From Ciona savignyi (Eukaryota; Chordata; Ascidiacea; Phlebobranchia; Cionidae), in assembly GCA_000149265.1 (NCBI GenBank), contig CH002488.1:484048-548047 (forward strand): 64,000 nucleotides of DNA. The letters are read 5' to 3'. Made by a program: the position numbers and the translations under genes. The notes below the pieces were generated by a model. It made no database searches. It saw only the letters and a list, made by a program, of their open reading frames with translations, and was not told the origin of the DNA. Shown piece by piece: positions 27,501 through 39,300 of the stretch; positions within the stretch are counted from its first letter, which is position 1; the number at the start of each line of letters is the position of its first letter.

Positions 27501-30500
27501 CGCGGATAAGTGTGGGATCGGTGTCAAACGAAGACTGAGGACTTGCACCAACCCCGCCCCTCTGAAAGGTGGCGCCGTGTGCTCCGGAGAAACAACCCAG
27601 ACTCGGACATGCGCGAAACTCTGCCCAGGTCAGTTAAACATAAAAGTCGTTTTAAAGTTAACAAAGATAGTAAATCCCTTTGAACATTATAAGTAAACTG
27701 AATTTATCTATTTCCTCAATCAAATCAATATTTAAAGACAGTTTAAAACGTTCCATTAAGATACATTTCAGCTGTCTGACAGTTAAAGATTTGATCCCAA
27801 AAGGCACTTCTGTTTTTTAACTTATTGGTCTCGGTCCAAACTCAAGTCCGTGATAAAGTGCCCAAGAACCGGACAAAATTCAGGGATTATTTTAGAATCG
27901 ACATTTGTGAAGTTTACCTGCCCGGCTATCTTATTAGCATCGATTAGAGATTTCATTATAATGAATAAAATTTGGCAAAAATAGATCTGTTGCAAAGGAA
28001 TGGAACTTCAACCATTATTTCGATCCACTGTCCAAAACTTCTAAATTTATTAGATTACAAGATTTTTCTAAAATAAATTGGGTAACTCCGACATTGGATT
28101 CAATTTGCTTTTCAATATTCGTTCATGTACAACGATTTTTTGCAACGAATACGCTACATGGCAATGCGGTAAAGGGATTTTCTAAACTTTAGTTTGTTAA
28201 AGATATATAAAAAATGCAGGAAATTAATTAATGACGGGATAAGAGAAAAATCCGCTACAGAATTAAGTTCAAAAAACGGCCCTAACTTCCCAAACTTTTT
28301 TAAATTTTTCAATTTCAAAAATAAAACTGCAAATTAAGCTCTATGTTTTGAAGTATGGAATTGACTAAATCGTTTCTTTCCGTAGTGAACGGCGGATGGA
28401 CCAGTTGGTCTCCCTGGTCGACATGCAGTCCAGAGTGTTTGCACAGAAGGCGACGAACATGTACGAGACCGCTACCACATAATAACGGGAAGGTTTGCCC
28501 CGGAAGTGACATCGAAACGAAAAACTGCACGGGTGGACTATGCCTCGGTATGTCATATAAAAAATCTGCTATAAAAATTTCAACGACCATTGTAATTAAT
28601 TTGCATCACAAATGTTCTTAATAATGACGATTATCTAAGATTAAAATGAAATGATATTATATGTACTTGTGTTGATTAAAGTAATGTATCTATGATGCCA
28701 AACGAGTTTATACGATCATTATAATTTGAATTTGTTATAATGTAAAAACACATATCTGGCATTAAAAATATATTATAGATATATCACCGGTCCATAAAAC
28801 ATATATATGGACGGATGACATACGATGTTTAACAATAAACTGCGTGAACTTGAGACCAACACGTAAACAGCAATTAGAAGGAAATTAGGTGTTCGGTTCG
28901 CTTTTCCCACACCTGGAGCAGCCTCTACAGACCAACTGCGTATATTATAAAAAACGACTACACTTTATAAGTGTTGATTTACATGACCTTTGTCCGGAGC
29001 AAAAGACTTGAGATCCGTGTTGCTGTTTTACCTAAAACAAACAAACTTCTACGAAGTTCAATGGCAGATTAGAACCCAAACTAAATCGAGCATGTTTCGT
29101 ATTACACGCCGATTAGCAGGCCATAAACAAACGGTTTACTGCAAAAAAGGTCAAAAAATCCTTAATTTCTTGTCAAAGCTGCAATGAACTTATCGAATTC
29201 CATCTAAATGTTAATGAGATAAGAACATTGTATCTGCAACAAGTTGTAACTGCATTTACTTTTTCTAATTTGCAAGATCTAACTCGCTAAAGGCGAATAT
29301 AGTTTTACATGTCAAAATCACAATCTGATACTTGTGGTTCATAGCTAAGTGAGTTTTCTTTTTCTTTTGCATATTTTCGTCTTTGATGTGGGTGAATTCG
29401 TAAACTGTGGCGTTTATACAACAGACAGCCGAACACCAATGGATTTAAACGGTAAGTTACACTTCTAATACGAGAGTTGTGTTTTCCAGTACAAAAACGA
29501 CCTTAAAATCCCTCGGCAGGTTTATAAGTTTATTTAACTGACTCAATGCCACTCCGTCACGGTAATTAATCATCTACGGCAACTTCTGTTTAGTAAACAA
29601 AACTTCGGCAATGATTAAATAAATCAGTACAACGACCGTCTACAGACATATTTTAAACAGCCCGTCACTGGTCGATTCTGTTTACAAAGATTTATAAACA
29701 TTTTGTAATCTTTATCAGTGCTGTGTAATGGTTGTTGCAAAAACTTTACAATGGTACACTAATTATGAGCGATTGCTGAAAGGTAATTGTTATAAATTGA
29801 TAATAAGTCGGGGACACCACATGCGGTATGATGAATAACAGTGTTTGTAAAGCAACAATAATACAGACGTTTATTCCGTTTAGCAATGGATGAGGGAAAA
29901 TATTCGCTTGACATGATGGTTTCATGTTTTGTTGTGTTACATTGGTCTCAGGAGAACGAGCGTGTCAAAACAATCTTCCCTTTCCCGCCGTGGGTTTTCG
30001 CTTTTACCACAGCACCATGTGGGGTGAAACTCACTTAAAAGCGACATAACTAAACCCCCGTGAATGTGCATCGCTAAAGGGTTATTTATCACACTTAGCC
30101 AAGTAAAGCTGGCTAGTAGAGCTGCCCGTTTCGACTCGCTGCAGACGAGATGCGTCCAACGATATACAAACAATAATTTGTATTACAACTTTGTACATAG
30201 GCTGACCGAGAACCCAAAACTATGTTTAATTCGTTTTAAGATCATAGATATAGCACGAAAAAACAAGCCTTATTACGTTAATCGCTTTGACTACTTGCTT
30301 ACATTTTTAGAAAATAGCTTAATAATTGTAAACACTTTACAACTTTCATTTACATTCGGCTTTAACTTTGCAGGCAACCAGAGCCTTGTGTTGTACAGCT
30401 GTCTCTTTATTGCTTTGGGGTTGTTGTTAATGATTGTCATAGCAACGCTAGTCATCCTCAAGAGGAAGAGGACCTCCCTTTCCCGTTCATCTTCGTACAC

Positions 30501-32792
30501 TGGAGGTCGACCTATACGACGTTACTCATCAGCGCCACGCAGCGGAGGAATGCACGGTAACAACCAATTTTTACAATTTGAAATTTAAATCTCAATTTTT
30601 CTTAAAATTAAATCTCAATTTTGCTTAAACTTTCGGTTAACTTTTTTTCAATAGCCCCTCTCAATAACTCACTCATTTTTTGTTTGCAGACGACTTCTGC
30701 ATAATACCAACCAAGCCACCGACTATGGGAGATGCCCCGCCGTATGCATTTCAACCTAACTACCCCACTGTACTCGATCAAAACCACCACCCATGCAATT
30801 ATCCAACAAAACAATGCGATTCCGACCAGTACCAGCAACGTGGCTACGCAAACGAGGAAAAAAACGACAAAACCTATCACGTGGTCCTGTGCTCGCGAGA
30901 CGATCATAGCGTGTGTTACCACGGCAACAGCATGTCACGTGCTAAACAACCATACCAAGCCGAACCTGGTTACCACGCGATGAATTCCCCAACAAGAAAC
31001 AAACAAAACTTCGATGAAAGGTGATACCCTACACCAGCCATTAAAGAAAATATAGAAAAAATCGATTTTATTTATTGGGCCAAGTTTCGAATATATGATG
31101 GGCTCGTATCTACCACCGTTTTTTTATTATATAATTACTATATGTATCGGTCGCGTTAACTAATTGGCCACGCGGTACTAAATGACCTTTCTCTCTAATA
31201 TAGACCTCCACCCAACGCTGCGCCAAACTACGATGGAACATTCGTTAGTGGGCGCTCGGGTTCACCTTGTCACAAACACGTGACTTTCGCTGATGGTAAA
31301 GTTATTGTGACGTCAGAATATGATTCTGGCTTCGAGGGCGAATCGGTACACGCCAACAGCGTTAACAACGACCAGTTATCAGGTGAGTCAGCTTGATTGA
31401 AGTCACCATACCGCATAGATGGACGTGAATCTTTTAGTATAGCATTCTGTTAAAGATGTTAACATAGGAACATAGTATAGGATATTAAGTTTTGTTCTCG
31501 TGGATGGTAAAACGTAATCAAGGTTATCGTACCCACCGTCACGTTACCGGAGTTAATGCAATGTGTTAAATTTGCTAATGAACACGGCTGACTTGCCAGT
31601 ATCTGAGATATGATCCCGGCTAGGTGTGATCCAACAAACTGGTCGTCTGCCTGTTGACGAGCGACGCTCTGTGCGATTTAGCTAACCGACTATAGACACT
31701 ACAATATAACATATATGACCAACTCATAATCCCTCAGACGTGAATCGGGATGGTAGCGAGTACTCTGACGCAGGGTGCAGTGTTGCAAGTGTCAGTGCTG
31801 CCGGTGAAATGGAAAAATTTGATACAAATGAAATAAAACAAAAAAAATATTTACACAACGGTAAGTTTGCTCTAGGTTTGCATAACTACTGCCTTTATTT
31901 TTATTTTAAATGAGCTCTGTGTGCCTGTGACATATGTCCACTTATTAGTCTATTATATGCCAACCCACCATAGCGACGTGTGAAACAAATAGCTATGCCT
32001 ATTTTAATTAAATGATTGTGATCCATTATTAATGGAAATATATTCGCAGGTGACACGGAAATCTACCGTTCGACGTAACGTTACTGAATATGTTTTTCGC
32101 GGTGGGTTCATTGCAAGGTGATCTGCGTCCAGTATCAGTGTGCGGATGCGGGCCCGATATGCTACATATGATTCTCAGTGTTAAATGGAAGAAGCAAGTT
32201 GACCGAATGTGTTCAAACAGAAGTCGTTTAAAAACGCAGTCATTTGTGTCGTATTTGTGCAGTTGTATCGATCGCATGTGCTTTTACTGTTCGAAATGTT
32301 ATTTTTTTTCTATGCATTGCCATATAAACAAACATAAAACACCCTCTGTGTGTTTTAATTTTGCGGTGGAATCGAAAAATCGAGAAGCCTAAAAAGATAG
32401 AAATGAAAAAAGTGTTCTTCCCCTAGTTAATATTAACAATTGGAAGTATTAATAACCTAAATATGCTCAAAAACTTCAATAAAACAGACTAATCAATGGT
32501 TTAAATTAGGTCCAGTTTCTGAAAAAAACTATGGATGATGGGTAGGTATTAGTTGCCGCTATATTTTATATATTTTGTTCGTATGGAAATTCTAAGATTT
32601 AATTTGGTTTTGATTGTCCAGCTGCTTCATTTACGGAATAATAATGTTAAACTTTGGGAGATTTCCCGTTGTAAAATGATGTGTTATTTTGGGATGACTT
32701 GACTTGAAATTTATTTTATCACATATTTATTTATAAAATGTTTTTTTTTTCAATCTCCAGATAACAAACACGATCGGGGCCCGAATGGCTAA
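9579..32792 (+). CDS. UNC5: UNC5-family netrin receptor, no ZU5/UPA/death domain found
   Basis: UNC5 proteins are single-pass netrin receptors that mediate axon repulsion. Thirteen exons join in phase: 9579-9675, 23927-24073, 24347-24557, 24711-24847, 25569-25673, 26005-26184, 27461-27628, 28386-28547, 30374-30556, 30690-31020, 31204-31382, 31738-31860 and 32761-32792, giving 684 residues. Visible are a signal peptide (about 1-25, hydrophobic LFVLVLLFV), Ig1 (about 95-197, four cysteines including YWCQCVAWS), Ig2 (about 198-292, VEWLKND and NYTCVARN), two TSP1 repeats (about 294-348 and 349-402, WSSWSTW and WTSWSPW) and a membrane span (about 407-431) followed by KRKR. The Ig-to-TSP1 order and the one-exon-per-TSP1 layout are UNC5 hallmarks. 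The cytoplasmic part is about 250 residues with no recognisable ZU5, UPA or death domain. The last exon (DNKHDRGPNG then stop) is the weakest call; exons 1-12 are well supported. A candidate AATAAA lies at 33047. Confidence 0.88.
9676..23926 (+). other. UNC5 intron 1, 14.25 kb, gene-free
   Basis: This intron separates the signal-peptide exon from the rest of UNC5. No coding exon, RNA gene or SINE was recognised in it, although SINEs are common elsewhere. Open frames such as 20591-20983 lack family resemblance and splice context. The middle (about 12000-22500) looks less AT-rich than neighbouring introns. A long, repeat-poor first intron in a developmental gene is a plausible site for enhancers, which is an inference only. 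The one clear structure is the tandem duplication at 23081-23425. Confidence 0.5.
23081..23425. repeat. 172-bp tandem duplication
   Basis: Two near-identical copies lie head to tail: 23081-23252 and 23253-about 23425. Both begin CGAGTGTGTAT and end ACACATGATAAAAT. They differ by a few substitutions (for example TTATAGGAATCC against TTATAGAAATCC) and a small length change near the start of the unit. The low divergence suggests a recent duplication. It is inside UNC5 intron 1. Confidence 0.9.
26185..27460 (+). other. UNC5 intron 6
   Basis: This 1.3-kb intron separates the Ig2 exon from the first TSP1 exon. No exon, repeat or RNA gene was recognised. Confidence 0.5.
28548..30373 (+). other. UNC5 intron 8
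   Basis: This 1.8-kb intron separates the second TSP1 exon from the transmembrane exon. In the open frame at 30064-30588 only the segment after 30373 (CAG acceptor) is coding; the part before it is intron read-through. Nothing else was recognised. Confidence 0.5.
31500..31690 (-). repeat. SINE fragment in UNC5 intron 11
   Basis: CCCACCGTCACGTTACCGGAG and the following TAATGCAATGTGTTAAAT match the central SINE block in minus orientation. The rest is strongly diverged. Confidence 0.45.
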
Positions 32793-33046
32793 ATTGACCC
32801 GTCTATTTTTTACATATTATAGCCCGTCGGAAATTCCTCTTGGGGTTTCTATAAAAAAGGGTCGATACAAATAACCAACATGTCAGTTAGAATTACTAAA
32901 AGTTTCAACTTTTCTAAACAGCTGGCAACCTGGCATGCCTGTCAGTAGGCTATTACACTTATAAAAATGAAAAACAGGAAAAGAAACGAAGTAAAATCGA
33001 TACGTGTCACTTCTATTTCAAAGGGCGCCCATAATAATTCGATATG

Positions 33047-33052
33047 AATAAA
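33047..33052 (+). terminator. Candidate polyadenylation signal for UNC5
   Basis: A canonical AATAAA lies about 255 bases after the proposed UNC5 stop codon. If it is used, the short-tailed receptor has a compact 3' untranslated region. Confidence 0.3.
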
Positions 33053-33734
33053 CAATCAGCGCTATACGCGCGATGTTCGAAAAGAAATCGACGGCCAGCA
33101 CGTTCCCCGGGTTAAAGAATCCGTGGTTGCCAAATCGATTTCGATAAACTCGAGATGAAGGCTTTGAACAGCTTGCCATGTTTCAACCGCCACAGTTTGC
33201 AAAACACATTTTGACTCTGCCTTAAAGTCGACTCCTCATTGCACGGGTCGCTGTAGCTCACACTTTCTTTAAGGCTTAAGTGTAAAAATTATGATTAAAA
33301 CATTTATTTCATTTTTTAATTCTGTACGTTAGATTTTCCAATCCATTCTGAATACCTACGCTAATAATAATCGATTGGGTTATATACGTGTTTTAACTAC
33401 GGTTTTGACGTATGTTTTTTGTTCCAATTTTTTTATAAAAGGTCCTGTTGCGTGTTTTCATGGTAAAACAAAAAATAAACTAAACTAAGGTAATCAGTTT
33501 AGACGTGGACGGTATTAGTTGTCAGGTGGTTTAAAGGAGAACAGTTGTTTGGGGTTTAGTTTAAGCAAGATATTAAACGGTAAGGGGGTAGGGAATTGTT
33601 TGTATAGGATTATGTGTAAAAGAGTTTAGTTTTAATAATTCAATTGTAAAACTTTACCTGTTGAAGTTTCAGTTGTATGGACTTCAATTTTGAGGGTTCT
33701 CTTATAAAATGTTTTGGGGTTAAACAGCATAGGT

Positions 33735-33800
33735 TGTATTCATGTTTATCCCCGGGAATGGAAAACTCAAGGGGCGTTAACATAAAGATGACAATGTATT
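33735..33800 (-). repeat. SINE fragment
   Basis: TTCATGTTTATCCCCGGGAATGG followed by AAGGGGCGTTAACA is the minus-strand 3' block of the SINE. Confidence 0.5.
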
Positions 33801-34394
33801 GTATACAATTATGGCCAAAATAAGTGTGTAGAATTATTAGCTTTCGTTGCTGACCAAACCCGTGAAACGACAGAGACGCCACATGCTTTTAATTTTTTAT
33901 TCGTGGCTTGTTTAACAAGTCGTACCCTTCCCGTAAATAATAAGCGATTGTCCCAGAACAATTGAATGATTTTCGCTATTGTGTGCTGTGTAATTGTCCT
34001 ACAGATACCACGTAACTGTGTCCCATATTTGCAGAGTTACCTCATAGCGTATCTATAACTAACAAACTTATTAACTCAACAAGATGCTGACTGTAACCAA
34101 CAATATCGTTAAAAACTAAATGCTGAGATGAGTGTCAGACAAAGGCAGTATTTTAGTGGCAACTGGTAGATTTCCTCTGATTTAAATAGCTTACACTTGC
34201 TCGTTGCGCGGCTCGCCAGGTCGTCAGGTGCCTTAACAACGGATCTCAACCTACCGTTATTGACGATCACAAAAAATAAATATGGCGAGTTCCAGAAGGG
34301 CATTCGTCAGATTATCCAGAGCCCACTATGTGATTTCCTGGAGCATTTTGGTGTGTTTAATTACGAGGTTTCCTCAAAGTACAAGAACCCATTA

Positions 34395-34500
34395 GGGCAC
34401 TAGGTTCTGGCAATGCCCAAGAAACACAGCCGACTATCAAGCGCCCAGTTTTGAACTCTTCGGCCAAAAAGTCGGCTCACTAACCCACTAAGCTAATCGC
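34395..34500 (-). repeat. SINE fragment, tRNA side
   Basis: GGTTCTGGCAATGCCCAAGAA and CGACTATCAAGCGCCCAGTTT match the tRNA-proximal half of the SINE in minus orientation. It lies just before a full copy, so the two may be nested or tandem insertions. Confidence 0.5.
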
Positions 34501-34522
34501 TAGAAGTTTTTTGTTGTTATTA

Positions 34523-34798
34523 GGATAGGATAGGATAGGATATTCATGTTTATCCCCGTGAATGGGAAAACCAAGGGTGGTTATCACACGGGCAATCGTC
34601 AGATCACCGCTATTGCAGTGTGTTGTATATGATAGACACGTTCCTTCAATTTGGTAGAACCCATTTATCCGGTGGGTTCAGGCAATGTCCGTAAAGTGCC
34701 TTGCCCAAGGACACAACCGACTAGCTAGCGACCAGTTTCGCACCTGCAACCTTTCGGTTGAAAGGCGACGCACTTAACCGCTAGACCACCGGGCCGGA
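34523..34798 (-). repeat. tRNA-derived SINE, full-length, little diverged
   Basis: Read on the minus strand it begins CCGGCCCGGTGGTCTAGCGG, then TTAAGTGCGTCGCCTTTCAA and GGTTGCAGGTGCGAAAC: A-box-like and B-box-like pol III promoter elements in a tRNA-like arrangement. The unique body follows and the tail is a TCCTA repeat (TAGGATAGGATAGGATAGGA on the plus strand from 34521). It is the best reference copy in the window together with 3974-4271. Confidence 0.8.
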
Positions 34799-35608
34799 CA
34801 TATTGTTTAGTTGGAAGGACTCGCTTGTTAAACTTTTAGTTGCAATGGGGTGCATTAGTCAAGTGGGTTAGTTAAAGGTGGTCAGTTGTCATAGGACCGA
34901 TAAACCAAACCGAACGTTTTACAACTCCCTGGAAACAAACAGGAAAATGTTCTCCTATTATAAGTGATTCTACATTCAACATAATAACATGACATCTGAT
35001 AACTCCCTCGCCATACAAAAAAAACAATTACGAAAGAGCTTACTTATTTAATGTTATCGAACAGCTAAAATATAAGAATCGCTAACATGTCGGGGATATA
35101 GAAAAATACGGCCAATATTTCTCAAGCTTCTGGTAAATTGTAGAATTTAGATTTCGCATAACCAGAGCTTAAAATCACGGTAGGCACCATTGTTGGGCCG
35201 ACTCCGTTTAAAAACGTATAAAAAGACGATTAAAAAAACAAAATATCGGCAACGGTCAAGCTGTTCGACACACCATGACAAACGATTGTGGGAATCGACA
35301 GAGAGCTGGTATAAGTGCAACGTACTCGGATACTATAACCTTGGAAGTTTGAAGTGGTGGTGGTCATAACGTGGTAATCATTGCGCTGCAAGACTATCAA
35401 ACGCGCGGGGTTAGCTAGCAGGAGAGAAAGGAAAACGGCTTCTTCGGATTTTTAGGGGGTTCGTTGGGTCAAAAGTTTACGGAAGTTAATTTAGAGTTTT
35501 TTGGGGAAATTTAAACGATTTTTGTCATTGGTTTTAGGCTTGGGACGATTCGATTTCGATATAAAAGAAGTGTTTTAGCATTTTATGTTGTGTGTTTTGC
35601 CAAACTGT

Positions 35609-35624
35609 TGTGTGTGTGTGTGTG
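35609..35624. repeat. (TG)8 microsatellite
   Basis: Eight TG dinucleotides lie in a row in the convergent region between UNC5 and IPMK. Confidence 0.8.
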
Positions 35625-36389
35625 TTTTACGCTTGAAAAATACGCAAATGTCGTGTTTTAAACTGTGTATATGAAGGAAGTATACGTAAGTTCGCCAATC
35701 GTGTTCGCTTCCAGTCATTAATAAACTAAGCGTTTACAAGTTTCGCAATCAAGGCGGGACATGTATATAGTGCAGGACATAAAATTAGTTGCTCATTGTA
35801 AAGGCCGCAGCTTATTGTCGGGCGATTTGAAACCGGAATGTGGTTAGCATCAAAGTAAATTTACAATTTACAAAGGTTCTAGTGCAAAGGTGGAAAAAAA
35901 GATCGATTCAAGTTAAATCGATGGTTTTATAACGTCGGGGAAGCAACGTTGTTATGCGGCGAACATGCACCTGGATTCCCGTGTGGAAGAGAAGACAACG
36001 TCGGCCTTGGTTAAATCGCTACGAAATGGCGTTAAAATTATTCGTCGATGGCTGTCATAGTTGCGAATTCGACAAAGGCACTGAGAGCGCTCGTCGCAAA
36101 TGATGCAATACTTTTGGAGAATCGAAATTACTGCGAACAGTTGCATAGCAAAAAATCGGGCTCTTAGGGTTCGTAGGGTTGTGGTTACAGTAAAATGTGC
36201 TTGACAATTTTGCATGAAGTCCGGAACGTTACGCATAGAAAGCAAAATCCAATAAAACGATAAAAACAAAAGAAGAAATCGTCGGGTGTTTGGTCGGTCG
36301 AATTGGAATACCGGTGGCTCAACAGCGACGTCCAACGGCTGGAAATGTTGGTCGAATTTTGCTGAAAACTCAACTTTCCAACAGTGGCG

Positions 36390-39300
36390 TCACAGCTGCT
36401 TAAGCACCTTGCGGAAATACACGATGAGGTTATGAAGTCCGTAGATGTAATCAACGTCTGAGCGCGGCTCCTCAAACACGTGGGCGAAATCGATCATTCT
36501 GGAAAAAAATGGGAGATCATAGTAACGGGCTCTGTGTATTTTAAACCGGAAGAGCAAAAAAAAGGTTAGTTTGTTAGTTTAGTTGTTTATAAAATAAAAA
36601 CTAAACTAATACACTAAGCCTCGAAGAAAAGTGTGCGGTGAAGAGACCCGTGCAAACCGGTCGTTGGTAATGGGTTTTTAAACCTAAAAATTCCTGTTGC
36701 TGGAAAGGGCTAATCATAAATATAGATTTAAATTGACTGAGCACAATTGAACTGGCTGATTCCGGGATCTTATACAGCAGAGCTCTGTGCGTTTAATTAC
36801 GGGAACCGCGTCACTCTCAACTTTGTTTAGTCGGAAGTGCTTTATATTACGTATTACAACGTAACAAACTCAGTTCGCGTAGCACACTTCCTTCCGTCTC
36901 TGGAAAGACGTTTCGGTAACGGGATAGATGTGATTTGTGTGTTGTGTAAGAAGATACAACGAAATCTACAAGAAGGTTCGCGTCTAACGGACGTAATCAG
37001 GTGAAGTTTAATATCTAAGCGATCGACCGCTTAACCGTGCCGATATTTTAATGCGGTTTGATGTTTATAATAGTAGTTACCAAAACCTTGTTTTATTCAA
37101 GGGTACTTTAATTGCTGATCAAAACAACCCGCGTTTTGGGCCAAGTGGTCAATCACAGAAGATTACCTCACGTCCACGATCTCGGGTGGGAATCTGTACT
37201 TCAGGTCACGTGTCGACTCCTCTACTCGGCGGCTCAAGGAAGTGACGAACTCGTTACGCACGGCAGCGCTTTGCCGACGATTCTTCGTTTCGGCCTCACT
37301 GGAATAGCTGCCAAGAAAAACGCGGATAGTTAGATTTGAAAGTAATTAGGCAGCCGGCAGAGCTATAACAGCTAAGAATGCTTTACAGCTGATGCCAATT
37401 TTAAAGACCCCGTCATCAAACGCGTGAAAATATTCTTATTTATATAAATATTATCGTTTAAGTGCGTTTGGTAGCACTCACGTAAACGACACTTCACCCA
37501 TTATATGGTTCATTAAAACAAGAAGCAATCTATGGCAGCCACGCACCGTATAAAACCTGTACAGAAAGAAATAATAAAAATTACCCGGATTCTCTGCCAG
37601 TTCCGGAGCTGAGCGCGACACCACGTGACTCACGTGACCCAGTGTCGTTGATTTCAGCTGGTTGTGAAAATATAGAAATCTTATATCAATGATACACAAC
37701 ACAGAGCATGCACACCAATATTTCTATCACAAATTAAAACTTAAAGGAGATTTTTAGATTTCTAAAACCGATATGAAAGAGAATTTACGGTACGATAAAG
37801 CAGGTTTCAGCTCAAATGTACCACTACACCTGCTATATCGACAAATTGTTTAGAACATAAAAGGAAAAGACATACAGGAAGCCTGGATCTGCTCCAAGTG
37901 TTGAGTGGAGTCGGAGTTGATGACGTCACTTCCCTCCACTTCAATTAGACTTGGATTTGGAAGTTTCACACTTCCATCTGCTGAATAATTGTTGTACAAC
38001 TTATAAACAAAGCAAAATAGAAGTCGGACGTTTCAAACATATTCAAATACAGATAGGTTAGTTTACAAAGACGTAAAAAAATCTTTTTATCCAAAATTAT
38101 TAAGCGCAAGTACAAATAAGAGAAACACAGTATTGTTTAGTTTTGAAAATTATAAAAACAAACAGTTACATGTTAACAAATTAAGATAAAATATTGAAAG
38201 ATAGCATCAAATTCTTGCCTGGAAGTCAGAAACACAGACAAATTGTTAAAATACCAACATACGTCACATCGGAATAAATGCCTTTGTGCCTAAAATGCTG
38301 GATCAGAAACACAGACAAATTGTTAAAATACCAACATACGTCACATCGGAATAAATGCCTTTGTGCCTAAAATGCTGGACCCACAGTGAACCCACAGTGG
38401 AGCAACAGTAGACTAACAGTGGAGCCACTTGTGTAAGATACATGGCAAATACTAATTATACAGGACAAGCAAATTAATTATTTAGATAGACACAAAGGGC
38501 ATTAGATGGGCAATTTACTACACAATATAAGTGAAGATTTAATAACAACCCATTGATTTAGTGGTGGCTGCACCAGAGGTAGCCAGGCTGATCATTTATA
38601 CGATTCTAGACACTTTTTTCTTGAAGTTTAGTTGTTAATCATGATGGAAGTATCACAGTTTATTTCATCTTGATAATAAGCATTTAACATGTCTTTCCAA
38701 GTAACAGACAATAGCATTACAATAAGCGCCGCTTATTATGACCACTGATAATAAGACCAGTCGCTTATTATGACCTATTCGGTATGGTCGGTAATTTTTT
38801 CATTTAAAATTCTCCGTTTAATATAACAAAATTTCGCATAATATGACCAACATTTTCTTCATCTCTCTTATTACAATGCAGTATTTTTTTGCTACACACT
38901 TATAACTTCGCCTTTTCAACATGGGTGTTTTCTGTATGCATGCATACATGCTGTGCGCTTTGTACTGTGTCTTAATGACAAAACAGTCACATCGCCATCA
39001 TGTACAGTTACTAACACAGTCGTACTGTATTCATTGTTTCAAATTGTATTATGTTTACTACTAACGTTACAATGTTATTTTAGTTAAATGATAAATTTGA
39101 TGGTATTTGTACTTCATGGGGTTTAAGGTGTCGATTCAGGTGCAGTTATGGAAACTTTGTATGAACATTCAGATATTGTGACCAAAATGGCATGGTTCCA
39201 AGGTGGTCATATTAAGCAGCGCCTACTGTATCAGCAAACAATTTGCTTTCAATATTTGGGATTTAAAATCATTCATATGTGTCATTACTAGCAATTCTCA

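Larger units (their letters stand above)
32793..36389. other. Convergent region downstream of UNC5 and IPMK
   Basis: UNC5 (plus) and IPMK (minus) point toward each other here. I looked for ZU5, UPA and death-domain exons and saw none. A candidate polyadenylation signal AATAAA for UNC5 is at 33047-33052. SINE copies occupy 33735-33800, 34395-34500 and 34523-34798, and a (TG)8 tract lies at 35609-35624. The open frame on the minus strand at 35952-36335 is probably IPMK 3' untranslated sequence. Confidence 0.45.

Noticed and set aside
32090-32392. 100-codon plus-strand open frame just after UNC5 exon 12, considered as the missing cytoplasmic domain
   Set aside because: The translation is cysteine-rich with no ZU5, UPA or death-domain pattern, and no acceptor in the right phase leads into it without a stop.
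34735-34798. Possible tRNA gene on the minus strand
   Set aside because: A-box and B-box are present but the sequence is the head of a repeated SINE and lacks a foldable intact acceptor stem.
35952-36335. 127-codon minus-strand open frame near the IPMK 3' end
   Set aside because: It lies immediately downstream of the IPMK stop and reads as untranslated sequence; no family resemblance and no splice context.
36185-36475. 96-codon minus-strand open frame overlapping the last IPMK exon
   Set aside because: It is in a different frame from the clear MIDFAH-coding exon 36498-36390 and is a shadow of it.
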